Translations under genes and position numbers: made by a program
Notes under the pieces: model-generated
What the model was told of the DNA's origin: nothing
Database searches by the model: none
What the model saw: only the letters and a program-made list of their open reading frames with translations
In this document: piece after piece, positions 6,054 through 12,301 of the stretch
How the letters are laid out: every line of letters starts with the position of its first letter
Numbering within the stretch: the first letter of the stretch is position 1
Source of the DNA: JAFDVL01 sp043736395
Lineage (GTDB): Bacteria > Acidobacteriota > Blastocatellia > RBC074
NCBI GenBank assembly: GCA_043736395.1
Contig: JAYTCQ010000041.1
Location: 1 to 12,301 of the forward strand
DNA: 12,301 nucleotides
Direction: 5' to 3'

Positions 6054-6638
6054 ATGAATTATCCACTGGAATTTTCTTTTAAATTGCTGGCGCTTTCTTC
6101 CCAAATTTACGTCCGTGATAACACCGGAAGGCTGACCTGCTACGTCAAGCAGAAGATGTTCAAATTGAAAGAATCCATCACGGTCTTTGCCGATGAAGCG
6201 CAGCAGCAACCGCTCTATAAAATTGACGCTGACCGGATGATTGATTGGTCTGCGAAGTATAATTTTTCGGATACGCAAGGCAATCGCGGCGGTTCAATCA
6301 AGCGGCAGGGAATGCGTTCGCTGTGGAGCGCGCATTACGACATTAGCGTTGGCGATACCCCTACGTTTACAGTACGTGAAGCGAATCCGTGGATCAAAAT
6401 AGTAGACGCGGTCATCGGCGAGCTTCCGATTATTGGCATGTTCACCGGCTATTTATTTCATCCGGCGTACATCGTCACACGCTACAACGGACAGGAAGTT
6501 ATGCGCATCGAAAAGCAACCCGCGTTCTTCGAGGGAAAATTCAGAATTGATCGTTTGGCAGAATTGAACGAACAGGAAGAATTGTGCTGTGTGCTGGGGT
6601 TGATGATGCTGGTTTTGTTGGAACGGGCGAGAGGGTAA
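6054..6638 (+). CDS. LURP-one-related / scramblase-like (Tubby C-terminal-like fold) protein
   Basis: The 194-residue product reads as a series of amphipathic beta strands: FSFKLLALSSQIYVRD, LTCYVKQKMFKLKESITVF, PLYKIDAD, FTVREANPW and AYIVTRYNGQEVMRIEKQPAFF. It ends in a hydrophobic helix rich in Leu and Met. This is the layout of the LURP-one/DUF567 family, which shares the Tubby C-terminal and phospholipid-scramblase fold and has no settled bacterial function. There is no signal peptide. I chose the ATG at 6054 because GGAA lies upstream and a promoter lies at 5991-6018. An in-frame TTG at 5991 would add 21 residues but overlaps that promoter. It diverges from the amidase gene and converges on the MFS gene. 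Family assignment is from pattern recognition and is moderately sure. Confidence 0.75.
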   Translation: MNYPLEFSFKLLALSSQIYVRDNTGRLTCYVKQKMFKLKESITVFADEAQQQPLYKIDADRMIDWSAKYNFSDTQGNRGGSIKRQGMRSLWSAHYDISVGDTPTFTVREANPWIKIVDAVIGELPIIGMFTGYLFHPAYIVTRYNGQEVMRIEKQPAFFEGKFRIDRLAELNEQEELCCVLGLMMLVLLERARG

Positions 6639-6652
6639 TTGAATTGTACGGA

Positions 6653-6697
6653 GAACTGTTAGTTCGCGGAACTGATTGAACTAACAGTTCAATCTAC
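6653..6697. terminator. inverted repeats with two alternative hairpins between convergent genes
   Basis: GAACTGTTAGTTC occurs on the plus strand at 6653-6665 and on the minus strand at 6690-6678, giving a perfect 13-bp inverted pair. The right copy can instead fold locally as a 9-bp stem with a 3-base loop (6674-6694). It is headed by GTAG on the minus strand (6697-6694) and followed on the plus strand by ATTTTT. This is a likely terminator for the LURP-one-like gene and perhaps for the MFS gene, and it resembles the other REPIN-like pairs. Confidence 0.55.
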
Positions 6698-6701
6698 ATT
6701 T

Positions 6702-7952
6702 TTAAACCTTCTTTTCCTCAGAACCGAGTGCCCCATATTTCCGTAATTGTGGCCAAATAAACGAGACAACTGCGACGACCAGAATTGTAGCCAATCCGCC
6801 ACCGACGACAGAAACCTCCGTTCCGAAATACTCCGCCGTTACGCCTGATTCGTATCCGCCGAGTTCGTTCGACGTGCCGATAAATAATCCATTCACGGCG
6901 GAAACTCTGCCACGCATGGAATCAGGCGTGAGCAATTGTACCAGCGTATGGCGAATGATGACGCTGATATTATCGAAGGCTCCGATCAGTACCAGCATTG
7001 CCATCGAGAGCCAGAATGAGCGCGAAAATCCGAAAATTATCGTCGCAATTCCGAAGCCGGAAACCGCCAGTAATAAAGTTTTTCCAGCGCGTTGCATTGG
7101 CGGGCGATGCGCGAGAAACAGCGACATCAACACGGCTCCAACGGAAGGCGCGGCGCGCATCCATCCAAGTCCGGTTGGGCCAACGGCTAAAATATCTTTA
7201 GCAAAAATTGGGAGCAGTGTGACGGCTCCGCCAAGCAGGACAGCGAATAAATCCAGTGTAATCGTTCCCAGAATTATTTTTGATCGCCAAACGAATTTTA
7301 AGCCAACAAGGAATTCATGAAAGTTGAGTGGCGTACCATTGTGGGTAGGTTTGTTGATTTTGATGCCTGCTAATAAAAGCAGATAAACAAAGGCGACGGT
7401 GGCGATGATGGCGTAGACCCAGGTTGGTTTGCCGAGCCACGCAATCATCAATCCACCCAGCGCAGGCCCCGTGATCGTTGCGATTTCAAATGAATTGCTA
7501 CCCCAGGCGACGGCATTCGCAAAAATTTCTCGTGGGACAATTTGAGTGATTAAGGCTGAACGCGCCGGGCCTTGAAAAGCGCGTGCGAGTCCATTCAAAA
7601 ACAAACATCCGTAAATTAATTTGATAGAACCCTGATGCCACGAAATCCAAAATAAAGCGCCACCGACGAAGGTGCTGAGCGCCAGAGTACAAAGCAGGAT
7701 TTTCTTGCGATTCAAACGATCGGCTAATTGTCCGGCGGGTAATGTGAAAAATAAAATTGGCAAATACTGCGCAATTGCGATATTTGCGAGGCTGAGCTTC
7801 GATCCGGTTCGTTCGTAAATTTCCCAAGCAACGGCGAGCGTCAGCAATTGATGCCCGATGATGCCGAGCATATTTCCGACAAAATATTTCCGATAATCTG
7901 GTAGCCGAAAAACTGCGTACGCGCCTGATTGAGAATTATCTGAGGATGTCAT
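6702..7952 (-). CDS. MFS transporter, MFS_3/EntS-like exporter
   Basis: The 416-residue protein has about twelve hydrophobic segments, as expected for the major facilitator superfamily, and sits in the inner membrane. The signature between helices 2 and 3 reads PAGQLADRLNRKK (72-84). FQGPARSALITQIVP and GPALGGL are typical of the MFS_3 group, which contains the enterobactin exporter EntS and many drug-efflux proteins. This suggests proton-driven export of a small molecule, but the substrate cannot be inferred. The ATG at 7952 has GGAG ten bases upstream. That GGAG lies in a small GTGG/CCAC stem, so access to it may vary. The gene is preceded by a strong hairpin (8000-8049) and a tiny overlapping reading frame. 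No siderophore or resistance gene lies nearby. Confidence 0.93.
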   Translation of the reverse strand: MTSSDNSQSGAYAVFRLPDYRKYFVGNMLGIIGHQLLTLAVAWEIYERTGSKLSLANIAIAQYLPILFFTLPAGQLADRLNRKKILLCTLALSTFVGGALFWISWHQGSIKLIYGCLFLNGLARAFQGPARSALITQIVPREIFANAVAWGSNSFEIATITGPALGGLMIAWLGKPTWVYAIIATVAFVYLLLLAGIKINKPTHNGTPLNFHEFLVGLKFVWRSKIILGTITLDLFAVLLGGAVTLLPIFAKDILAVGPTGLGWMRAAPSVGAVLMSLFLAHRPPMQRAGKTLLLAVSGFGIATIIFGFSRSFWLSMAMLVLIGAFDNISVIIRHTLVQLLTPDSMRGRVSAVNGLFIGTSNELGGYESGVTAEYFGTEVSVVGGGLATILVVAVVSFIWPQLRKYGALGSEEKKV

Positions 7953-7990
7953 CGGTGGGATTCTCCACGAACGACGATAGGAAATTTCAT
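7949..7990 (-). CDS. possible 13-codon leader peptide overlapping the MFS start
   Basis: ATG at 7990-7988 begins MKFPIVVRGESHR, and its TGA (7951-7949) overlaps the MFS ATG (7952-7950) as ATGA, the arrangement used for translational coupling. It begins only nine bases after the 22-bp hairpin and has no Shine-Dalgarno. A chance frame of this length is common, so this is a weak call. Confidence 0.15.
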   Translation of the reverse strand: MKFPIVVRGESHR

Positions 7991-7993
7991 GAT

Positions 7994-8049
7994 AAAAACT
8001 TTGCTATGATTCATGTTCGCTAATAGCAGCGAACATGAATCATAGCAAA
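7994..8049 (-). terminator. intrinsic terminator of the cytochrome/TIGR03437 gene
   Basis: A perfect 22-bp stem (8000-8021 with 8028-8049) encloses a six-base loop. On the minus strand it is followed by G and five T residues (7998-7994). It lies 34 bases downstream of the stop of the 8084-10447 gene and 41 bases upstream of the MFS ATG, so it should separate the two transcripts. The stem is longer than most terminators and AT-leaning. Confidence 0.7.
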
Positions 8050-8083
8050 CAAGAGGATAATTTGGCAGGTCGAGAAGTGACGT

Positions 8084-10447
8084 TTATTGAATATGAATTT
8101 TTACAGCGTTGGAAATTTTTCCGTCAATGGTGAGGTCAACAGTTGTTTCACTTTTGCCAATTAACGAGCGCGGAATTTGCAGATTGATCTGATCTACGCC
8201 TTCATAAAATCCTTGTGCTCCGGCGTATGCAACATTCGTTTTGACTCCGCCAATCGTAGCGGAAACCGTTGAGCGATTGCGAATGCCCGTGCCGTATAAA
8301 ATCAAATAAACCTGATCGGTCGCGGCTCCTTGCTCCGCGCCTAAATTTAGTGGAACGGCGACGAATTTATTTTGCGTCGTGTCGTATCTAACGATGGGTT
8401 CGTTAATTTGTGCGCCGTTGGCTTTGACGCGCGTCACGTTCGCGGCGGCGAAGCCTGCTCCGCTGGAATCCGCTGAAAATAATCCGGGCGCAGTGGCGGC
8501 GACCACGATGGATTGTTTGGAAGTTAACCCGTCGCTGCTGATGATCGTGACCGTAGCTTGTCCCGGTGCGACATCTTTGGGAATTAAATAATTCACCTGC
8601 GTCGGAGAAACATAAAACAGCGAAGCCAATTTTTCGACGCCCGTACTGTCTTTGATTTTGACAACTGTACCACCAAGATTTTTTGGTAGCGGCAATTCAT
8701 CTGCGATGAAAACTCCGAGAGCTAAATTTTTTCCAAATGCCGAAGCGATGCCTTCTGTCGCTAAACCGTCAGCGCGGTAATGTGCGGCGGAGACATTGAC
8801 GTTAGCGCCGAACAAAGGATCGTTTACAGTAGCGAATAAATTTTCATCACTGGTCGTGGCAGTTTTTGCTGCTGCGACTAACGTCGTAACTTCAGTAATC
8901 AAGGCATTATTTTGTGCGGTTCGCGTTGGTTCAAAAAAGTCGAAAAATTCCTTCATCGAAGTCAGCGTAATGCCTGGTGTTGTGAATGTTCCGCCACGTC
9001 TTTGTAATTGTGCGCGCATTAAATACAGGCTCATCCGAAATGAATTGCCCATTAATGTTTTGTGTAATTCGATCTGTTCAGGATTCAGCTTGCTTGTTCC
9101 ATTGGCTTCAATGAAATTTCCTTGTCGTAACATGGCGCGTCCGTAGCCTACTGTATAAGAAAAAGTGCCATCGAAAAATTGCGTCAATTCACCTTTGGCA
9201 TTGCGAGAATCTGAAGGACTGTCTTGATCAAATCCCGATGAAACCAGGCGTGTAATGGACATAAAATCGTTATGCACGAACATCTTGTTTTCATAAAGGT
9301 TTGCGGTCAGGTATTCGCCCACCAGCGTGGAGTTACTGCCGTTAATGCGGCGTAAGCCGGGGTCTAACGTGAAGCCTAACCAGAACCACGGCATTCGGAT
9401 GGCGGTTTGCATTGTCTCACCCGTCAATACTGGATCAATGCGATTTACAATTCGATCAGGATATTTAAGGTTCGTGAGATTTGTGCGCGCATTGATTGAA
9501 CCATTGTCCAACATTACACGTGCGAAATCACCGACCTCCCACCATGGATTAGGGAGCCATTTTTTCGTGCTAATTGGTAAGCCTGCGGCGCGATATGCAA
9601 AGGCGGTATGCCCGCGTACGATGCTTGTTGAGGTTGGTAAATATTTTTCGCGAAGTAAATGCTGACCGATCAAATGCGAGCGCATCCGGTCTCGTTCAAA
9701 AAAATCCACATAATAGCTGGTGGCAAATTGTGGAGCGGTCAAAGTTACAACAGCGTCATACATTGCCCAGAAATTCTTTTCGCTGGGATCAGCAATATAT
9801 TTGTCCTGTAATGCCAACCACTCGGCTTCTTTGGCTGCGATAGGCAAACGCGAAATGTCGGGAATCCATTCATTCATGTTGCCACGTTGGACGCCGTGAA
9901 AATGATCTTCTGACCAGCGCGGATATTCGATGCCAATAGGCAAGCCGCGCAAATTGATCGCCATTAATTCGCGTGCTGCAAGAATAGCTTTTTCTTCGGA
10001 ATCAATCGGATCGCCCATTAAAGTTGGGATTTTTGATTTTAGACTTCGTCCGAAAGCAATGTCACGTTCTGCCGGATTTGCTCCTACCAGAACCTTTCCG
10101 CCAGGTTGAAACGGACGATCATTGACGGGATCAAGGAGTTTGGTGATTTTGAATTTGCGACGATTGAGCTGGACCAGATTCACAATTGCATCCGCTTCGG
10201 CAGCAGTAGCGCCATCACCAGTTGCACGGCGGCGAAGATTTTCATCGCTGATGTTTATAACCGATAAATCAAACGCATCAGGACTGTGACAAGTGTTACA
10301 CGATCCAATTTCACGCGGTGCGCGCCACGCCTGTAGTCCAACTTTCAAGATGTTTGCGTCGTCATTCGCTTGTCCGAAAATAGAGAGAATTCCGAATAGA
10401 GAAATAATAATTATGATGAGAATTTTTTTAGCAATTGTACGATTCAT
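8084..10447 (-). CDS. exported c-type cytochrome with C-terminal TIGR03437 domain, function unknown
   Basis: The 787-residue precursor begins with a signal peptide (MNRTIAKK, a long Ile/Leu core, then FGQA, cut near residue 27). A single haem c motif CNTCH stands at 50-54, so the protein is expected to carry covalent haem outside the cytoplasmic membrane. Residues of about 100-550 form a large, mainly helical region that I do not recognise. It contains few Cys residues and no second CxxCH. Residues of about 552-787 are a TIGR03437 domain (SAFGKNLA, FYVSPTQVNYLIP, LILYGTGIRN, GVDQINLQIP), an Ig-like module typical of secreted acidobacterial proteins. I chose the ATG at 10447 because AGGGA precedes it and it gives a clean signal peptide. 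An ATG ten codons upstream spoils it. The gap 10448-10611 shows no confident promoter. The reaction is unknown. Confidence 0.88.
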   Translation of the reverse strand: MNRTIAKKILIIIIISLFGILSIFGQANDDANILKVGLQAWRAPREIGSCNTCHSPDAFDLSVINISDENLRRRATGDGATAAEADAIVNLVQLNRRKFKITKLLDPVNDRPFQPGGKVLVGANPAERDIAFGRSLKSKIPTLMGDPIDSEEKAILAARELMAINLRGLPIGIEYPRWSEDHFHGVQRGNMNEWIPDISRLPIAAKEAEWLALQDKYIADPSEKNFWAMYDAVVTLTAPQFATSYYVDFFERDRMRSHLIGQHLLREKYLPTSTSIVRGHTAFAYRAAGLPISTKKWLPNPWWEVGDFARVMLDNGSINARTNLTNLKYPDRIVNRIDPVLTGETMQTAIRMPWFWLGFTLDPGLRRINGSNSTLVGEYLTANLYENKMFVHNDFMSITRLVSSGFDQDSPSDSRNAKGELTQFFDGTFSYTVGYGRAMLRQGNFIEANGTSKLNPEQIELHKTLMGNSFRMSLYLMRAQLQRRGGTFTTPGITLTSMKEFFDFFEPTRTAQNNALITEVTTLVAAAKTATTSDENLFATVNDPLFGANVNVSAAHYRADGLATEGIASAFGKNLALGVFIADELPLPKNLGGTVVKIKDSTGVEKLASLFYVSPTQVNYLIPKDVAPGQATVTIISSDGLTSKQSIVVAATAPGLFSADSSGAGFAAANVTRVKANGAQINEPIVRYDTTQNKFVAVPLNLGAEQGAATDQVYLILYGTGIRNRSTVSATIGGVKTNVAYAGAQGFYEGVDQINLQIPRSLIGKSETTVDLTIDGKISNAVKIHIQ

Positions 10448-10611
10448 GATCCCTATCCAATGAAAAATTACAGACAAATAGATTATCGAAGCGCGTACAG
10501 GTAAGCCTGTGATTTGGATAGCAGCAAGGAAGTTATCGCCAACAAATGTGGAGAAATTATGATAATCGAAATTTTTTCTGGAAAGTGGGGAGATTTACAT
10601 CTGAACAAAAA

Positions 10612-12301
10612 TTAGTTCTGTTGACCCAGCACTAAAACCTGATCGGTAAAATTCTCGAAGCTGTCATCGTGACTGATGATAAAGAGTTGATTGAATCCGG
10701 TGATTCGACCGATTTGTTGCGCTAAATTTTTGCGGCGATCCTCGTCCATATTGGTTGTCGGTTCATCGAAGAAAGCAAGTCCCAAATTATTTGAAAATTC
10801 ACGCAACAAAGCGAGGCGGACGGCTAAGGCGGCGGCCATTTGTTCTCCGCCTGAAAGGTTCGAAAAGGGGCGATAATAGCCGCGCTCTTCTAAATTTATT
10901 TCGTAGTCGTTGCTCCATTTCAAAGTGCAATCGAAGCTGCCCGTGATTTCGCGGTAGAGCTGATTGGCTTCAATGGAAACTGAAACGAGATAAGCCTCGG
11001 TGATAAACGGAGCAGCCTTTTGCAAGGTGTCGCGGATGAATTCTGTCGTCGTTTTGATCTCAACAAGTTTCGCCTGCGCGGCTAGTTGTTCGGTGCGTCG
11101 TCCCCGCACTTCGTTTAAGTAATTAAGCTGAAATTCAAGTTTCGAAAACTGCTCGCGCGTATGTTCAAGTTGAGTAGCGATCTGCGTCGCGCGCTCGCGC
11201 AAAACATTAAATTGATGCAGAATTTGCTGATGTTCGCCGGCCTGATATTTTTCTTCCAGGGCGACCTGTTGGGCGGTTGCCGCATTCAATGACGATTCGA
11301 TTTGGGTTAATTCTTCGGCCATCGCCCGGGCTTCGGATTCTCTCGCAGTGACAGTGACGGCAATTTTTTCATTGGCGATGTAGGCTTGATACGCCGCTTC
11401 GCTGACAATTTTTAAGGCAGTTGTTTCGGTTAAGATTTTTTCGAGTGAGGCGAAGGATTCCAGCTCAAGCTTAATCTCGTCGAGTTGCGCTGAAATGGTC
11501 GTTGCCTGGGCTTCGGATTTTGCTATCGCGTTTTGCCACTCAGCGGTTCGCTTGATGGTTTGTTCGAGCGCATTGACGCGGGCGCGGGGATTTCCCAGCG
11601 CTTCAATCTGGGTTTCAGTTTCTTTGAGTAAAGCTTCAGAATCACCAATGATTTCCAATTTTTTAGTTAATTCTTCCTGCTCCGATTTTTTTACTTTGCC
11701 TTCTTCACCGAGCGCGTCTAATTCGCGCTGCAAGACTTCAGCTTGAGAAACCAGCCGCTGTGCTTCACGAGATTTTTTTAAGGTTGCGGTGTTTTCAATC
11801 AGCGAATTTTCAAGTTGAGAAATCTCCAACTGGCGTGTTTGCACTCCACTTTGAAACCGAGTGTCGAGGGTTTCTCCCTGTTTCAGATTCAGGCATTTTT
11901 CAGAAATTAATGGACAGATTCCGCCACTGGCTAAAGCCGTGATCATTTCTTTGTCGCGCCTGACTTCGGCGCGCAGTTGTGCCAGTGTTTGCGTGATGGT
12001 TTGGGAATCTTCTTCAAGGATGTGAGCGCGTTGGGCTAATTCATGATGCTGCTCAATGGCTTTCAGTTGAGTTTGCAATTCCTGATAACGCTCGCGTAAT
12101 TTTCGCAGTTCATTATCAAGAACTCCGACTGCTTTTCTGAGGCCCGAAGCTTCGCCGCGACTTTCCCGAAGTGCAGCAATTTTTTGTTCGAGCGTTTGCT
12201 GCATTTCAGCTTTTGGCAACAGGGAAGCAAGTTCTTCGCTAGCCTGTTCGGCCTCGTGCAGACGCGCTGTCGCACTTTCAATCTGTGCTTTTGTACTGAT
12301 T
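10612..12301 (-). CDS. sbcC: SbcC/Rad50-type ATPase, C-terminal part (start beyond the right edge)
   Basis: The frame is open to the window edge, so the N-terminal Walker A lobe and first coiled coil lie outside. What is present is the end of the first coil, a probable hook around ICPLISEKCLNL (Cys codons at 11916-11914 and 11895-11893), a long Glu/Gln/Ala/Leu-rich coiled coil, then the C-terminal ATPase lobe. That lobe has the signature LSGGEQ (10857-10840), Walker B and D-loop LAFFDEPTTNMDED (Asp codon at 10767-10765) and the H-loop IISHDD. SbcC works with the nuclease SbcD to process DNA ends and hairpins. No sbcD is visible here, and it may lie upstream. A TTG at 12219 could be mistaken for a start, but the 27 codons before it continue the coiled coil. 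The hook spacing is C-x6-C rather than the usual C-x2-C. Confidence 0.88.
   Translation of the reverse strand, partial: ISTKAQIESATARLHEAEQASEELASLLPKAEMQQTLEQKIAALRESRGEASGLRKAVGVLDNELRKLRERYQELQTQLKAIEQHHELAQRAHILEEDSQTITQTLAQLRAEVRRDKEMITALASGGICPLISEKCLNLKQGETLDTRFQSGVQTRQLEISQLENSLIENTATLKKSREAQRLVSQAEVLQRELDALGEEGKVKKSEQEELTKKLEIIGDSEALLKETETQIEALGNPRARVNALEQTIKRTAEWQNAIAKSEAQATTISAQLDEIKLELESFASLEKILTETTALKIVSEAAYQAYIANEKIAVTVTARESEARAMAEELTQIESSLNAATAQQVALEEKYQAGEHQQILHQFNVLRERATQIATQLEHTREQFSKLEFQLNYLNEVRGRRTEQLAAQAKLVEIKTTTEFIRDTLQKAAPFITEAYLVSVSIEANQLYREITGSFDCTLKWSNDYEINLEERGYYRPFSNLSGGEQMAAALAVRLALLREFSNNLGLAFFDEPTTNMDEDRRKNLAQQIGRITGFNQLFIISHDDSFENFTDQVLVLGQQN

Noticed and set aside
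6874..7320. 148-codon plus-strand frame opposite the MFS gene
   Set aside because: Antisense shadow with no hydrophobic or domain pattern of its own.
10497..10510. Small ACAGG/CCTGT hairpin upstream of the cytochrome gene
   Set aside because: Five base pairs with a four-base loop and no T tract; expected by chance.
1..12301. Defence system, CRISPR array, prophage, integron or biosynthetic cluster
   Set aside because: No repeat-spacer array, integrase, transposase, nuclease-effector pair or multi-enzyme cluster is visible. The only nuclease-linked gene is the housekeeping SbcC-type ATPase.

Overview
The window looks like chromosomal DNA of an Acidobacteriota bacterium, probably Blastocatellia-like. 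The best evidence is the long secreted protein at 8084-10447, whose C-terminal ~235 residues match the repeat-like domain known as TIGR03437, which is largely confined to Acidobacteria. The remnant at 277-591, which joins the start of an acidobacterial-type ECF sigma factor to the end of a PD40 propeller, fits the same origin. Assignment below phylum is inference.

Layout, left to right. A possible gene start runs off the left edge (minus strand, 1-86). A short ECF-sigma/PD40 chimera follows on the minus strand and diverges from a phosphohexomutase-family gene (plus, 728-2074) in which both the phosphoserine and the metal-loop motifs are altered. A class I methyltransferase (plus, 2269-2889) converges on gpmI (minus, 2974-4518). 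Next come a peptidoglycan-amidase lipoprotein (minus, 4781-5956), a divergent LURP-one/scramblase-like protein (plus, 6054-6638), an MFS exporter (minus, 6702-7952), the exported c-type cytochrome/TIGR03437 protein (minus, 8084-10447) and the C-terminal part of an SbcC/Rad50-type ATPase (minus, from 10612 past the right edge).

The genes do not form one pathway. They are mostly single transcription units for glycolysis, envelope maintenance, transport and DNA repair. I found no tRNA, rRNA, CRISPR array, transposase or defence cassette. No intergenic stretch exceeds 300 bases apart from the left margin (1-276), which is described under its own features.

The most striking structure lies between the genes. 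Five of the gaps hold paired inverted repeats resembling REPINs, each of a different sequence: 194-272, 2076-2260, 2885-2977, 4600-4786 and 6653-6697. Most have outward-facing GTAG/CTAC ends, and three supply the TAG stop codon of the adjoining gene. A sixth gap holds a perfect 22-bp hairpin that looks like a terminator, just upstream of the MFS gene. The other candidates for follow-up are the mutase with altered catalytic motifs, the sigma/PD40 chimera and a 15/16-identical promoter motif shared by two minus-strand genes.
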